Assembly: GCA_018402305.1 (NCBI GenBank)
Contig: JAGYJE010000001.1
Coordinates: forward strand, 248,001 to 312,000
Direction of reading: 5' to 3'
Length of the DNA stretch: 64,000 nt
From: Puniceicoccaceae bacterium
GTDB taxonomy: Bacteria > Verrucomicrobiota > Verrucomicrobiia > Opitutales > Coraliomargaritaceae
The translations under genes and the position numbers were made by a program. How positions within the stretch are numbered: the stretch's first letter is position 1; the number at the start of each line of letters is the position of its first letter. The notes under the pieces were generated by a model. That model saw nothing but the letters and a program-made list of their open reading frames with translations, was not told the DNA's origin and searched no databases. This document shows, piece after piece, positions 48,858-57,961 of this stretch.

Positions 48858-49094
48858 ATGGACGCAGAGAGCTATACAGACCTAATGCCGATCATTTTCC
48901 TGGGGGTTGCCTTCTTTACGGTTGCTATCAGCATGCTTTATTGGAGTGCGAAACGGGGCCAGCTGCGCGATTTTGACAAACAAGCCAAAACTATTTTCAC
49001 CGAGGAAGAGCCGGAGGGAGAGTTATCCGACTCGTTTCCGGCCAAGCCAAAAAAGAAGAAAGGGCGGGATAAGCTTAAATTTGAGAGTCAATAA
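48858..49094 (+). CDS. ccoS: cbb3 oxidase assembly protein CcoS-like
   Basis: 78 residues: one membrane helix (MPIIFLGVAFFTVAISMLYW, ~10-29) then SAKRGQLRDFDKQAKTIFTEEE, which matches the CcoS pattern of an aromatic residue before GQ(F/L)xD and an acidic tail; the last 20 residues are Lys-rich. CcoS is needed for cofactor insertion into cbb3 oxidases. Its location just before ccoN supports the call. Confidence 0.8.
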   Translation: MDAESYTDLMPIIFLGVAFFTVAISMLYWSAKRGQLRDFDKQAKTIFTEEEPEGELSDSFPAKPKKKKGRDKLKFESQ

Positions 49095-49175
49095 GGCGGT
49101 TTTCTAACCGATCTTCGATCTTTTCAAAAGCTTCCCTAGCTCGCATTCTCGACTTTCACGTATCGAAAACTTTCA

Positions 49176-50654
49176 ATGAGCCAATCCACGACAAATACAG
49201 CTGGTGAGACGCCTTACTCGACGAACAGCACAGCCGAGCGGGCTGAGCTGAGCACGATCGACGCTTCCATTCGCACGGCTGCCTTATTTTTTGTCATCTC
49301 AGCGATCGGCTGGTTGATGATCGGTACGGTCTTGGCACTTTTGGCGGCGTTTAAGGCGCACGAGCCGAACTTTGCCAGTACCTATGAATTTTTGACCTTC
49401 GGCCGGGTGCGCTCGGCGCACCTCAACGCAATGGCGCTGGGTTGGGGAAATAACATAATCTTCGCGGTGGGCCTTTGGATCATGGCGCGGCTTTGCCGCT
49501 CGCCGATTAACCACAAAGGCCTCCTGTTGATTGCGGGTATTTTTTGGAATGTCGGTCTGACGGTCGGCATCTTCGGTATCTTGCGGGGTGATATCACTTC
49601 GGTTGAGTGGCTGGAAATTCCCCACTACGCGACACCGCTTTTGGCCCTTTCGTATGCGCTAATTGGAGTTTGGGGCGTCATGGCATTTCGCTTCCGCAAG
49701 GGCGATCATGTGTATGTTTCGCAATGGTATATTCTGGCCGCGATCTTTTGGTTTCCCTGGCTCTATATTGTCGCTCAGATTATGATCATCTGGTTCCCGG
49801 CGCGCGGTGTGGTTCAGTCAGTTACCAATTGGTGGTTTGCTCACAATGTCTTGGGGCTCTGGCTGACACCAATGGCATTGGCCACTGCCTATTATCTAAT
49901 TCCCAAAGTACTGGGGCGGCCAATTTATTCCTATTATCTTTCAGTGCTCGGCTTTTGGTCGTTAGCTATATTTTACAATTGGGCCGGGGTGCACCATTTG
50001 ATTGGTGGACCCATTCCTGTCTGGCTTATTTCGGCTGGTATCGTGGCCTCGGTCATGATGGTGGTGCCGGTGGTCGTGGTTGGCATCAATCACCACATGT
50101 CGGTGGTCGGCCTACACCGGGAGGTCTGGCGTAGTCCCACGCTCCGGTTCGTGGTCTTTGGGGCGATTTCCTACACCATGGTGAGTCTGATTGGCTCGGC
50201 CATGGCTCTGCGCACAGTCAACCAAGTGACCCACTTCACCCACTTCACTGTGGGCCACGCGCACCACGGGGTTTACGCATTTTTCACCATGATCATGTTC
50301 GGCGGGGTTTACTACATGATGCCGCGTCTGCTCAAGCGAGAGTGGCCGTCGGCGGGGCTGATCAAGTTGCATTTTTGGGCCTGTGCGATTGGCATTACAA
50401 TCATGGTTGTGGCCTTGCAAGTGGGTGGCTGGATCCAAGGAATGGAGATGAATAACGCGGAAATACCCTTCCTCCAAACCGTTCAAAATACGATTCCCTG
50501 GCTCAAGGCACGCTCGGTTTCAGGTATTTTCCTGACCGTGGGTCACGTCGCTTTCGCGGTGAACTTTTTCTGGATGCTCTTTGCTGCGGGTGCCGTGCGA
50601 GCCAAGCAAGGGCCCACGCTACTCGCCGAGGTGAAGGAAGGAGGCGTCGCTTAA
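49176..50654 (+). CDS. ccoN: cbb3-type cytochrome c oxidase subunit I (CcoN)
   Basis: 492 residues, 12 membrane helices. Heme/copper ligands: His in [13 protein letters not shown] (~86), [15 protein letters not shown] (~220), [11 protein letters not shown] with two His (CuB site, ~270), and [18 protein letters not shown] (heme b and b3, ~350). The Tyr in [11 protein letters not shown] (~244) fits the cross-linked Tyr of C-type oxidases. Terminal oxidase catalytic subunit. Its last base is the first base of the ccoO start codon. Confidence 0.95.
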   Translation: MSQSTTNTAGETPYSTNSTAERAELSTIDASIRTAALFFVISAIGWLMIGTVLALLAAFKAHEPNFASTYEFLTFGRVRSAHLNAMALGWGNNIIFAVGLWIMARLCRSPINHKGLLLIAGIFWNVGLTVGIFGILRGDITSVEWLEIPHYATPLLALSYALIGVWGVMAFRFRKGDHVYVSQWYILAAIFWFPWLYIVAQIMIIWFPARGVVQSVTNWWFAHNVLGLWLTPMALATAYYLIPKVLGRPIYSYYLSVLGFWSLAIFYNWAGVHHLIGGPIPVWLISAGIVASVMMVVPVVVVGINHHMSVVGLHREVWRSPTLRFVVFGAISYTMVSLIGSAMALRTVNQVTHFTHFTVGHAHHGVYAFFTMIMFGGVYYMMPRLLKREWPSAGLIKLHFWACAIGITIMVVALQVGGWIQGMEMNNAEIPFLQTVQNTIPWLKARSVSGIFLTVGHVAFAVNFFWMLFAAGAVRAKQGPTLLAEVKEGGVA

Positions 50655-51334
50655 TGAAAAACCTCCCGCTTCTTTTCTGTGGTATTTTTTTCGCGCTGGC
50701 ATTCTCATTTGTCGGGTTGATTCTTACGAGCCATATTCAGATCGGTGGTCTGGCGCAGACGACGGAAACAGTCACCCCGTCGGAGGCGGATCCAAGCGTA
50801 ATGGTCATGGCTGAAGGTGAGCCGCTCTTCCCCCGCAAAGAGTCGGGCATCGTCAAACAGGGAAAGGATGTCTATATTTCGATGGGCTGCGTCTACTGCC
50901 ACAGCCAGCAAGCACGCCGGTCAGAGTTCGGCGCGGATTTTGATCGCGGTTGGGGCCCCCGCCAAACGGTGGCTCGCGACTATATCACTCAAGAGCGAGT
51001 GCTCCTTGGCACAATGCGGACGGGTCCAGACCTGGTGCATCTCGGCGGGCGCTATGCGGGCGACGCCGGACGTGACTGGAATCATCTGCACCTCTACAAC
51101 CCGCAGATTGTTTCCGAGGGGTCAACAATGCCGCCTTTTGCTTTTCTCTATGATGTGCGCAAGATTGAGAATGAACCTTCGCCAAACGCTTTGGTTTTTC
51201 CTCCAAATTCCGAATATGGTCCGGAGGAAGGCTACGAGGTGGTTCCGACGCGTCGGGCCGTGGCCCTGGTCGAGTATTTGTTGAGCCTGAAAATTGACTA
51301 CAGCCTGCCGGAGGCACCTATTCTAGAACAATGA
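50654..51334 (+). CDS. ccoO: cbb3-type oxidase subunit II (CcoO), monoheme
   Basis: 226 residues; membrane anchor ([19 protein letters not shown], ~5-23), heme motif [16 protein letters not shown] (~79), Met ligand region [10 protein letters not shown] (~157), and [15 protein letters not shown] (~200), all typical of CcoO. Passes electrons from cytochrome c or ActE to CcoN. The stop overlaps the ccoP start by 4 bases. Confidence 0.95.
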   Translation: MKNLPLLFCGIFFALAFSFVGLILTSHIQIGGLAQTTETVTPSEADPSVMVMAEGEPLFPRKESGIVKQGKDVYISMGCVYCHSQQARRSEFGADFDRGWGPRQTVARDYITQERVLLGTMRTGPDLVHLGGRYAGDAGRDWNHLHLYNPQIVSEGSTMPPFAFLYDVRKIENEPSPNALVFPPNSEYGPEEGYEVVPTRRAVALVEYLLSLKIDYSLPEAPILEQ

Positions 51335-52110
51335 GCGAACACGAAAAGAACCCCGGCCCGAACTCCGCTAGCCGAGAGTCTCTGGAGCAAGCGGCCATGC
51401 AAGACGAGCAGATGCAGGACGTGCATGCACAGCTCATGCGTGAGAAGGAAGAGCCGCATGAGGGCTTTTCGCCTGTCCCTATTTTTTTAATGTTCGCCTT
51501 CGCAGCGCTTTGTTTTTGGGGCGGGGTTTACCTGGTGGAGTATTCCGGAGGCTACCGCTGGGATGCCTATTCGCCGGACTTCAAACCGGGCGCGGATAAG
51601 CCGAAGCCGCCGGAAATTTCATTATTTGATCGGGGTGCCCGAATTTACCGGAATCAGTGTGCTCAGTGTCACCAAGCGGAGGGTAATGGAGTCGCTGGCG
51701 TTTATCCGCCACTTGCCGGGGCCGATTGGGTGACCGGGCACCCACAGGTCATCGCGCGTATTTTGATCAACGGGCTAAACGGCCCGATTGAGGTCGCGGG
51801 GAATACGTATAATGGCAACATGCCCGCCTTCGGCCCGAACGGCCTCGGTTTGAATGAACGAGACATCGCCGCCGTTATTACCTATACCCGTCAGGAGTGG
51901 GGGAACGACGCGTCTGAGGTCACGCCTGACATGATCCGGCAGTATGTGGCAGATTATGGGAGTCGAACAGCTCCGTGGAAGGCGGAAGAACTGAAGGAGA
52001 ACCTTGGCCCTGTGCCCGGGGGTTCCTCCGGAGATTCTGAAAACGAAGCGGGCACAGGTGAGAGTGGAGCGACCGAGGAAACGGTTGCCATCATCACATC
52101 GGCTCGGTAG
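51331..52110 (+). CDS. ccoP: cbb3-type oxidase subunit III (CcoP), monoheme variant
   Basis: 259 residues. One membrane helix ([20 protein letters not shown], ~49-68) and a single cytochrome c domain with [11 protein letters not shown] (~110) and Met ligand NMPAFGPNG (~167); classical CcoP has two hemes, this one has one. N-terminal soluble tail rich in Gln/Glu and a C-terminal Gly/Glu tail with no recognised domain. Last gene of the respiratory operon. Confidence 0.92.
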   Translation: MSEHEKNPGPNSASRESLEQAAMQDEQMQDVHAQLMREKEEPHEGFSPVPIFLMFAFAALCFWGGVYLVEYSGGYRWDAYSPDFKPGADKPKPPEISLFDRGARIYRNQCAQCHQAEGNGVAGVYPPLAGADWVTGHPQVIARILINGLNGPIEVAGNTYNGNMPAFGPNGLGLNERDIAAVITYTRQEWGNDASEVTPDMIRQYVADYGSRTAPWKAEELKENLGPVPGGSSGDSENEAGTGESGATEETVAIITSAR

Positions 52111-52178
52111 GCGCAGGAACCAGAAGTCGATTGCCGGTGAGCTTGACCGGGCATGTTTCTCTATTATGGTTGGGGGTT

Positions 52179-52550
52179 ATGACGGATTTATTGGAAATGC
52201 CTGAAAGTGTCCGTTTGGGCAACGAAAGATTGCTCTACGTGACGGAAGCCGCCGGGGCCAAACTAGGTACCTTGATCGAGCGTGAGCAGAAAGGCGACTT
52301 TCTTCGGGTCAAAATCTCGGGTGGCGGATGTAATGGATTGAGCTATAAAATGAAATTTGTCGAAGCGCCGAAACGCGGCGATATACTCGTTCGGTCCGCA
52401 GGGGCCAAGGTTCTCGTCGACACGAAGAGTGCTCTCTATCTTCGGGGGACCCAGCTTGATTACTCGGATAGTATGGTCGGCGGTGGATTTAAATTCAGCA
52501 ACCCCAACGCGAAGTCGAGCTGTAGCTGTGGTGAGAGCTTCAGTATTTAG
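52179..52550 (+). CDS. HesB/IscA family iron-sulfur protein
   Basis: 123-residue A-type carrier/scaffold for Fe-S clusters. The three conserved Cys are seen: GGGCNGLSYKMKF (~50) and SSCSCGESFSI (C-terminal CxC). Start ATG at 52179 follows a GGGGG about 5 bases upstream. Sits between the respiratory operon, which needs Fe-S clusters, and infC; co-regulation is only inferred. IscA, ErpA or SufA-type naming cannot be settled. Confidence 0.93.
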   Translation: MTDLLEMPESVRLGNERLLYVTEAAGAKLGTLIEREQKGDFLRVKISGGGCNGLSYKMKFVEAPKRGDILVRSAGAKVLVDTKSALYLRGTQLDYSDSMVGGGFKFSNPNAKSSCSCGESFSI

Positions 52551-52827
52551 TTGTATAAAGGGCACTTCTGTAAACCTCCCATGAACCGCGATTGCCTCAG
52601 GTTGGGATGCAGGCAAGGCGCTTGTGGTTAAGGCGCACCTGACTACGATTTAGAGTTGAAACGATCCGGAGAGCCCTCAATGTTCGAAGATTCCTGAATG
52701 GTCACCACAAAGAAAAAATGACGGCACATCGCGATTTAGCTACAAGCAACACAGAGTTGTTTGCGCGTTTGCTTTGCTAAGCTTTCTCAAGCTGGCATCA
52801 TCGGGAAGCAAATACCCAAAACAATTA
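52551..52827 (+). other. Leader region of infC, no certain element
   Basis: About 277 bases. Contains a candidate TTGTTT (about 52755) and TAAGCT (about 52776) promoter pair only 15 bases apart, and no hairpin followed by T's. Nothing resembling a known infC/rplT leader was recognised. Confidence 0.4.
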
Positions 52828-53496
52828 ATGGCAAAATATCCGAACTCCCGCGGCAAATTTCAAAACCGCAACCGTGGGCCCAAGGGCCTAAGAAGAAATG
52901 ACCGAATTCGCGCAACCGAAGTTCGCGTGATTGGCCCCGAGGGCACGAACCTGGGAGTGATGTCGCCCCGCAAGGCTCTGGAGCTGGCTAAAAAAGTGGG
53001 GCTCGACCTGATCGAGGTATCCCCTTCTGCCCGACCTCCGGTTTGCCGAATTCTCGACTTTGGTAAGTTTCTTTACGAGGAGAGCAAGAAGGCCAAGGAT
53101 ACCAAGCAGGCGACCACGAAGCTTAAAGAGATAAAATTCCGGGTCTCTATCGACCAGCATGACTTTGAAACAAAACTGCGTCGGGCGGAGGGCTTCCTTG
53201 ACCATGGTAATAAAGTGAAACTGACCCTGCAATTCCGGGGCCGGGAAAATGAGCACCGCGAGCTGGGCTACGAACGCGTCAAATTGGCTGCAAAGGAACT
53301 CGAGGGCGTGGCCTCCGCTGATTCGGAGCCGCGGCTGGTTGGGCGTCAAGTCACGCAGATTCTGTCGCCGTTGCCATCCGGTAAACGTGTTTTAAAGTTC
53401 AACGCGCCGGATCACGAACTCGAAGACCACGACGATGCGGACGACGCGGACGATGATCTTGAAAACGACGACGGTTCCGAAGAATTGAAGCCGTAG
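52828..53496 (+). CDS. infC: Translation initiation factor IF-3
   Basis: 222 residues. N-terminal domain ([17 protein letters not shown], ~22-38; [20 protein letters not shown]), linker KYPNS... and C-terminal domain ([20 protein letters not shown], ~97-116; [10 protein letters not shown]). A strongly acidic tail of ~30 residues ([16 protein letters not shown]) beyond the normal end is unusual. ATG at 52828 chosen ([12 protein letters not shown]); the frame to 52774 is not conserved. rpmI and rplT do not follow it here. Confidence 0.94.
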   Translation: MAKYPNSRGKFQNRNRGPKGLRRNDRIRATEVRVIGPEGTNLGVMSPRKALELAKKVGLDLIEVSPSARPPVCRILDFGKFLYEESKKAKDTKQATTKLKEIKFRVSIDQHDFETKLRRAEGFLDHGNKVKLTLQFRGRENEHRELGYERVKLAAKELEGVASADSEPRLVGRQVTQILSPLPSGKRVLKFNAPDHELEDHDDADDADDDLENDDGSEELKP

Positions 53497-53600
53497 CTTT
53501 CCTCCACTGCGGCGGCTGCTTGAATCAGCGCCCATAGAATATGTTTTTAGCAAAAAACTACCCGGAACCAAGGGCCTCTATCCTGCCTCAATCAGATTGG

Positions 53601-55250
53601 ATGCGGGCCAGTATCCTTTTTGCTTGTGGGCTCTTGGTCGGCGCCAGTTCACTATCAGCTGAAAAGGCCGCCTTCCGCGAGGCTTCCAGCGAGGCTCAAG
53701 AGGTCCTTATTGTGGTGAACAAAAACCACCCCGATTCGCTCAACATCGGGCAGCACTACGCACGGGTGCGCGGGATTCCGGAAGCGAATATTGTTCAACT
53801 CCGCACGTCGAACGAAGAGACGATAACGCTCGCGCACTATGTTGAGACAATCGCGAATCCTCTCCTCGACACTTTATTGGCAGAGCAATGGGTGCGCGGG
53901 GTAAAAGAAAGCGCAAAAGATCAGTACGGGCGGGAGCGATTGGCTGTTTCAATTCATAGCATCCCCTACGTCGTCTTGATCCATGGGATGCCCCTGCGCA
54001 TTGCCAACGATCCAGCATTAATTGAGGAACCGGAGGGCAGCATACCGCAGCAGTTCCGCGTTAACAACGGTTCGGTAGACGGGGAGGTTGCGCTTCTGCT
54101 GGCGCCCCGTGGCACGTCCATGACGGCGCTAGTGCCCAATCCCTATTTCGGTAAAAGCCAAGTGGACCGCTCAGACGCGAACCGTATCCTCCGGGTGAGT
54201 CGTTTGGATGGCCCGTCCAAAGAATCGGTGCTCAAGCTGATCGATCGAAGTTTGGAAGCTGAGAAAACAGGGCTGATGGGGCGGGCCTATATTGATTTGG
54301 GCGGGCCCCATGAAAAAGGAGATACTTGGATACGGGAAGCTGGGGAACTGGCGCAGGGGGCTTTTTTTGATACTGATTTCCACGAGGATCGTCGCAAAAT
54401 GGACTACCGGGAGCGGCTCGATGCGCCGGCCATCTACGTGGGTTGGTATTCGCATCGGGCCTATGCGCAGTGGCGCGCACCGCGCTGGCCCGTTCCGGCG
54501 GGTGCAATCGGCTTTCACCTGCACAGTTTTTCCGGCACTTCGGTACGCGATCCGGGCACTTGGCTCGGTGCCTTCGTCAACCAGGGTTACTGCGCAACGG
54601 TCGGCAATGTTTATGAACCTTATCTGGAATACACGCATCGGCCGCAAATCCTGCTCGCCCACCTCCTGGCTGGCGGCACCTTCGGTGAGGCCGTCATGAT
54701 GAGTATGCCAGCGCTGAGCTGGCAAAGTGTCGCTATCGGGGATCCACTTTTCCGCCCATTCAAGGTTGGCTTGGAGGCGCAGTTGCGCGATTCTCAGGAA
54801 AACCGTTTTGCAGCCTATGCCACCATTCGCGAAACCAACCGACTTCAGAGAACGGAGAGCCGGGAATCGGCCATCCGCTTTGCGCGCTCCAAGTTTGTCG
54901 ACCAACCGTCACTCGCGCTAGCCTATAAGCTGGGACACTTGTATTCGCTGGAAAATAAGGCCCGCGAGGCAATCGAAGTCCTCCGCATCATCCGCTACAT
55001 GTCCGCTTTTTCAGTCGACGAATACGCGCTCGTGCAAAAAATAGCCGATTTGTTGGACGAGCTCGGGGAAGGTGCCTTGGCCTTGCAACTTTATCAAGGG
55101 CTTCTCGATGCGCGGAATCTCGACAAGCAGTTAACGATCGCACTCTACGAGCGGGGCGCGAAAATCGCCGCGAACCTGGGCGAATCAACCGTCGCTTCCC
55201 GGTGGGATTTGGCGGCGCGTCAGCTCAGGTCACCGCCTGTTGATAACTAG
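53601..55250 (+). CDS. TIGR03790-family exported protein with TPR-like tail
   Basis: 549 residues from ATG 53601, where a signal peptide begins at once (MRASILFACGLLVGASSLSA); ATG 53541 would add 20 residues. The N-terminal ~400 residues (VLIVVNKNHPDSLNIGQHYA, VLIHGMPLRIANDP, GFHLHSFSGTS, LLAHLLAGGTFGEAVMM) fit the uncharacterised TIGR03790 family known from Verrucomicrobiota, Planctomycetes and cyanobacteria. The C-terminal ~150 residues look like helical repeats (VLRIIRYMSAFSVDEYALVQ). Function unknown; periplasmic or surface location likely. Confidence 0.85.
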   Translation: MRASILFACGLLVGASSLSAEKAAFREASSEAQEVLIVVNKNHPDSLNIGQHYARVRGIPEANIVQLRTSNEETITLAHYVETIANPLLDTLLAEQWVRGVKESAKDQYGRERLAVSIHSIPYVVLIHGMPLRIANDPALIEEPEGSIPQQFRVNNGSVDGEVALLLAPRGTSMTALVPNPYFGKSQVDRSDANRILRVSRLDGPSKESVLKLIDRSLEAEKTGLMGRAYIDLGGPHEKGDTWIREAGELAQGAFFDTDFHEDRRKMDYRERLDAPAIYVGWYSHRAYAQWRAPRWPVPAGAIGFHLHSFSGTSVRDPGTWLGAFVNQGYCATVGNVYEPYLEYTHRPQILLAHLLAGGTFGEAVMMSMPALSWQSVAIGDPLFRPFKVGLEAQLRDSQENRFAAYATIRETNRLQRTESRESAIRFARSKFVDQPSLALAYKLGHLYSLENKAREAIEVLRIIRYMSAFSVDEYALVQKIADLLDELGEGALALQLYQGLLDARNLDKQLTIALYERGAKIAANLGESTVASRWDLAARQLRSPPVDN

Positions 55251-55273
55251 CGAATACACTAACGGTCTTCGTT

Positions 55274-55747
55274 TTATCGCGAGACAACTCCAGTCAAGCG
55301 TGGATCGAATGCAAAGCCCTCCGCTTTGCCGATCTTCAAACGGTCGAATTTTGCATGACGTGGATTGAGCAGGTAGTTCGGCTCTTCCGGAATGATGGCA
55401 CTGCGCACCTCCAAGACGGGGTGGGTGCCTCTTGCCAGCCAGGCCGCGCCGACCGCCTGCGTCCGGGGCGATACCATACAAGCGCTGAGTGCGTCGCTCA
55501 CCCCGGTGAGATCTGCCACCTCCATGAACTGCTTCGGGAAGGACACTTCATAGCGCAGATAAGCCACCTTGCGCAAGGATCCTTCGGCGTGGACCAGCGT
55601 CTCCAGGGCAGCCAGCGCCCTCGTATCCGCTAAGTAGACGACGGGGCTACCAACCGGATTCCAGCGCCCCCCATAGAGTCGGGCGCCTTCTCCGTCAAAA
55701 GCACGCTCCGCCCAACGCGCCTGCACGATTCGCCAAGCCCGGATCAT
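55274..55747 (-). CDS. RES-domain toxin (MbcT-like)
   Basis: 157 residues. RES family toxins degrade NAD+ (phosphorolysis or hydrolysis). Visible: Arg in YGGRWNPVGSPVVYLA (~27), Glu in RALAALETLVHAEG (~48), and the C-terminal SAIIPEEPNYLLNPRHAKF (~115-135) with the conserved Ser. The order is antitoxin first, toxin second, with three bases between them. Typical type II toxin-antitoxin context. Divergent side neighbours are TIGR03790 and lysS. Confidence 0.9.
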   Translation of the reverse strand: MIRAWRIVQARWAERAFDGEGARLYGGRWNPVGSPVVYLADTRALAALETLVHAEGSLRKVAYLRYEVSFPKQFMEVADLTGVSDALSACMVSPRTQAVGAAWLARGTHPVLEVRSAIIPEEPNYLLNPRHAKFDRLKIGKAEGFAFDPRLTGVVSR

Positions 55748-55750
55748 CGC

Positions 55751-56212
55751 CTAGCTGAAGACCCCGTGCTCGATCCGGCCCAGTAGGTTTTCGACCTCCC
55801 GTGCCCCAGCCTCAGTCTCCGCAAAGTGCAAAGGACTCTCGTAGCCCAGCGCCCGCGCCGGCTGATTCAGCCAGTTGCGCGCCGCCTCCGCATCGTGCAA
55901 CGCTCCTTCGGCTTTGGCGTAGAGCCGGGCATAGCGCAAAAGTCGATCCGATTCTTGGGTATCGAGGCGACGGCTCTTGCGCCGCCGGGCCAGGGTGCTG
56001 CGGGAGATCGCCAGGTGCTTTGCCAAATCCTCTGCGCTCAGACCGAGCAGTTCCTGCAGAGCCTCAAACTCTACCATGGGCAGGCCGGCTCGAATGCACT
56101 CGACCGTCTCACCCGGCCCCATTGCCTCATGAGGCTTTGAGCCGGGCCGCTCGCCATAGATCGCGGCGGGCTCCTCGATTTCGAAAGCTTCTTTATTTTC
56201 TTTATGATTCAC
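55751..56212 (-). CDS. Xre/MbcA/ParS-type antitoxin
   Basis: 153 residues if begun at GTG 56212. C-terminal toxin-binding domain of the MbcA/ParS type (ARNWLNQPARALGYESPLHFAE split over ~112-135; EVENLLGRIEHGVFS) and a helix-turn-helix LLGLSAEDLAKHLAISRSTLARRR (~53-76). The longer frame to 56305 would prepend a membrane helix from lysS-leader sequence and is rejected; ATG at 56122 would cut into the conserved part. Expected to neutralise the RES toxin and repress the pair. Confidence 0.88.
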   Translation of the reverse strand: MNHKENKEAFEIEEPAAIYGERPGSKPHEAMGPGETVECIRAGLPMVEFEALQELLGLSAEDLAKHLAISRSTLARRRKSRRLDTQESDRLLRYARLYAKAEGALHDAEAARNWLNQPARALGYESPLHFAETEAGAREVENLLGRIEHGVFS

Positions 56213-56333
56213 TTGAGATCTACGAAATACCCAAATGAACACCAGTGCAAGTCCTTTTGCAGCCCCGATCCAAGTTAACGACTCAATTAGCCATTGCCAT
56301 TTCACCCCATGCCCGCAAATTCGCGGATTTCCT

Positions 56334-57815
56334 ATGACAGATCAAACAGCCAATTCCGACAACTCTCACGATCTTTATGCGGTTCGCCTGGAAAAGCTCA
56401 AGACTCTGTGCAAAGAGGGTCGCAATCCTTTTGCAGCCAACTGTGCGCAAACGCACACCTCCTCGGAGGCGATCCAGTGCTACAAGGAGGGAGCCAGCGA
56501 CGAGGCGCAACCCACGGTCGCGGTGGCCGGGCGCATCGTCGTCTTTCGTCTCATGGGCAAAGCCAGTTTCATTAAGATTCAGGACCGCGCTGGCCAGATC
56601 CAAGCCTATGTCACACGCGACGAGTTGCCGGAAGGGGACTACAACACGTATTTCAAAAAGCTCGACCTGGGCGATATCATCGGGATCAAAGGCCGGCTCT
56701 TTAAGACAAAGACCGGGGAGATAACTATTCGTGCAGAGCATTACACGCTCGTTTCCAAGTCACTCCGGCCGCTGCCGGAAAAGTGGGCGGGACTTACGGA
56801 CGATGATAAGATTTACCGTCAGCGCTACCTGGACCTCATCGTCAACCCGGGCTCGCGCGAACGCTTCAAGCAACGCTCGAAGATTATTCAAGAGATGCGG
56901 ATGTATCTCTGGGAGCGCGATTTTACCGAAGTCGAGACCCCCATGCTGCAGGCGGTCGCGGGCGGTGCGGCGGCGCGCCCCTTTATCACCCACTCAAATG
57001 CGCTGGATTGTGATTTCTACATGCGCATCGCCCTCGAATTGTATCTTAAGCGGATGCTGGTCGCGGGCGAAGACCGCGTCTTTGAGATTGGCCGTGTTTT
57101 TCGCAACGAGGGCCTTTCCCGGCGCCACAATCCGGAGTTCACCATGCTGGAACTCTACCAGGCCTACACGGATTTCCGCGGCATGATGGAGCTCACCCAA
57201 GGCCTCATTCAGCACGTCGCCAAAACGGTGATCGGTAGTCTCGAAATCGCCCGGCCCGACGGCACGGTAATTGAATTGGGCGGTGAGTGGCGCGAGGCCA
57301 AGTATAAGGATTTGATTCTCGATACGACAAACGACGCGGACTGGTTCAGCCATAGTCGCGAGGTGAAGCTGGGAAAAGCCCGCGCCCTCGGGATCGAGGT
57401 CGATGCTGAGCTCGAGGACTTTGAAATCACGAACAACGTCTTCGAGAAGCTTATCGAGCCGACCCTCATCCAGCCCACCTTTGTGACCCATATCCCGCGG
57501 GAGCTTTGCCCCCTGGCAAAAATCACCCAGGACGACGCCACGACGATTGATGTTTTCGAACTGTGCATCAACGGTCAGGAAATCGCGCCGGCGTATTCGG
57601 AGCAGAATGACCCGATCATCCAGCGTCAGATGTTTACCGAGCAAGTCGGTGAAGAGCAACAAAAGATGGATACCGACTTCCTCACCGCCCTCGAGCATGG
57701 CATGCCGCCGGCCGGTGGCATGGGTCTCGGGATTGATCGCCTCATCATTCTGCTGACCGGTGCCGAAAGCATCCGGGATACCATCCTATTTCCCAGCCTC
57801 AAGCCGCTGCGGTAG
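56334..57815 (+). CDS. lysS: Lysyl-tRNA synthetase, class II
   Basis: Charges tRNA-Lys; 493 residues. N-terminal OB-fold anticodon domain (VAVAGRIVVFRLMGKASFIK, ~63-82), class II motif 1 ERFKQRSKIIQEMRMYL (~180), AVAGGAAARPF, motif 2 FEIGRVFRNEGLSRRHNPEF (~254-273), motif 3 GLGIDRLIILLTG (~468). ATG at 56334 selected; the 56235 frame overlaps the antitoxin and is not conserved. Divergent from the antitoxin. Confidence 0.95.
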   Translation: MTDQTANSDNSHDLYAVRLEKLKTLCKEGRNPFAANCAQTHTSSEAIQCYKEGASDEAQPTVAVAGRIVVFRLMGKASFIKIQDRAGQIQAYVTRDELPEGDYNTYFKKLDLGDIIGIKGRLFKTKTGEITIRAEHYTLVSKSLRPLPEKWAGLTDDDKIYRQRYLDLIVNPGSRERFKQRSKIIQEMRMYLWERDFTEVETPMLQAVAGGAAARPFITHSNALDCDFYMRIALELYLKRMLVAGEDRVFEIGRVFRNEGLSRRHNPEFTMLELYQAYTDFRGMMELTQGLIQHVAKTVIGSLEIARPDGTVIELGGEWREAKYKDLILDTTNDADWFSHSREVKLGKARALGIEVDAELEDFEITNNVFEKLIEPTLIQPTFVTHIPRELCPLAKITQDDATTIDVFELCINGQEIAPAYSEQNDPIIQRQMFTEQVGEEQQKMDTDFLTALEHGMPPAGGMGLGIDRLIILLTGAESIRDTILFPSLKPLR

Positions 57816-57852
57816 GTCGGGTGAGAGGCGGTTCTCTATCTTTAGTCGCTCG

Positions 57853-57875
57853 GTCGGGGGATGAATCACCCCGAC
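57853..57875. other. GC-rich hairpin in the lysS-methyltransferase gap
   Basis: GTCGGGG and CCCCGAC pair perfectly over a 9-base loop, 37 bases after lysS. No T-run follows, so a Rho-independent terminator is not certain. Confidence 0.35.
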
Positions 57876-57961
57876 TACGGGTCATGCTCGCCTGTGAACT
57901 TCGGCGCTTGGGGCTGTAAGGTTTGGTTCGACGGGGGCGTTTTGGTCACTAGGTTTTCATT

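Noticed and set aside
56213..56305. Membrane helix in front of the Xre antitoxin
   Set aside because: It comes from reading the lysS leader; no antitoxin of this type is membrane anchored and GTG 56212 fits the family length.
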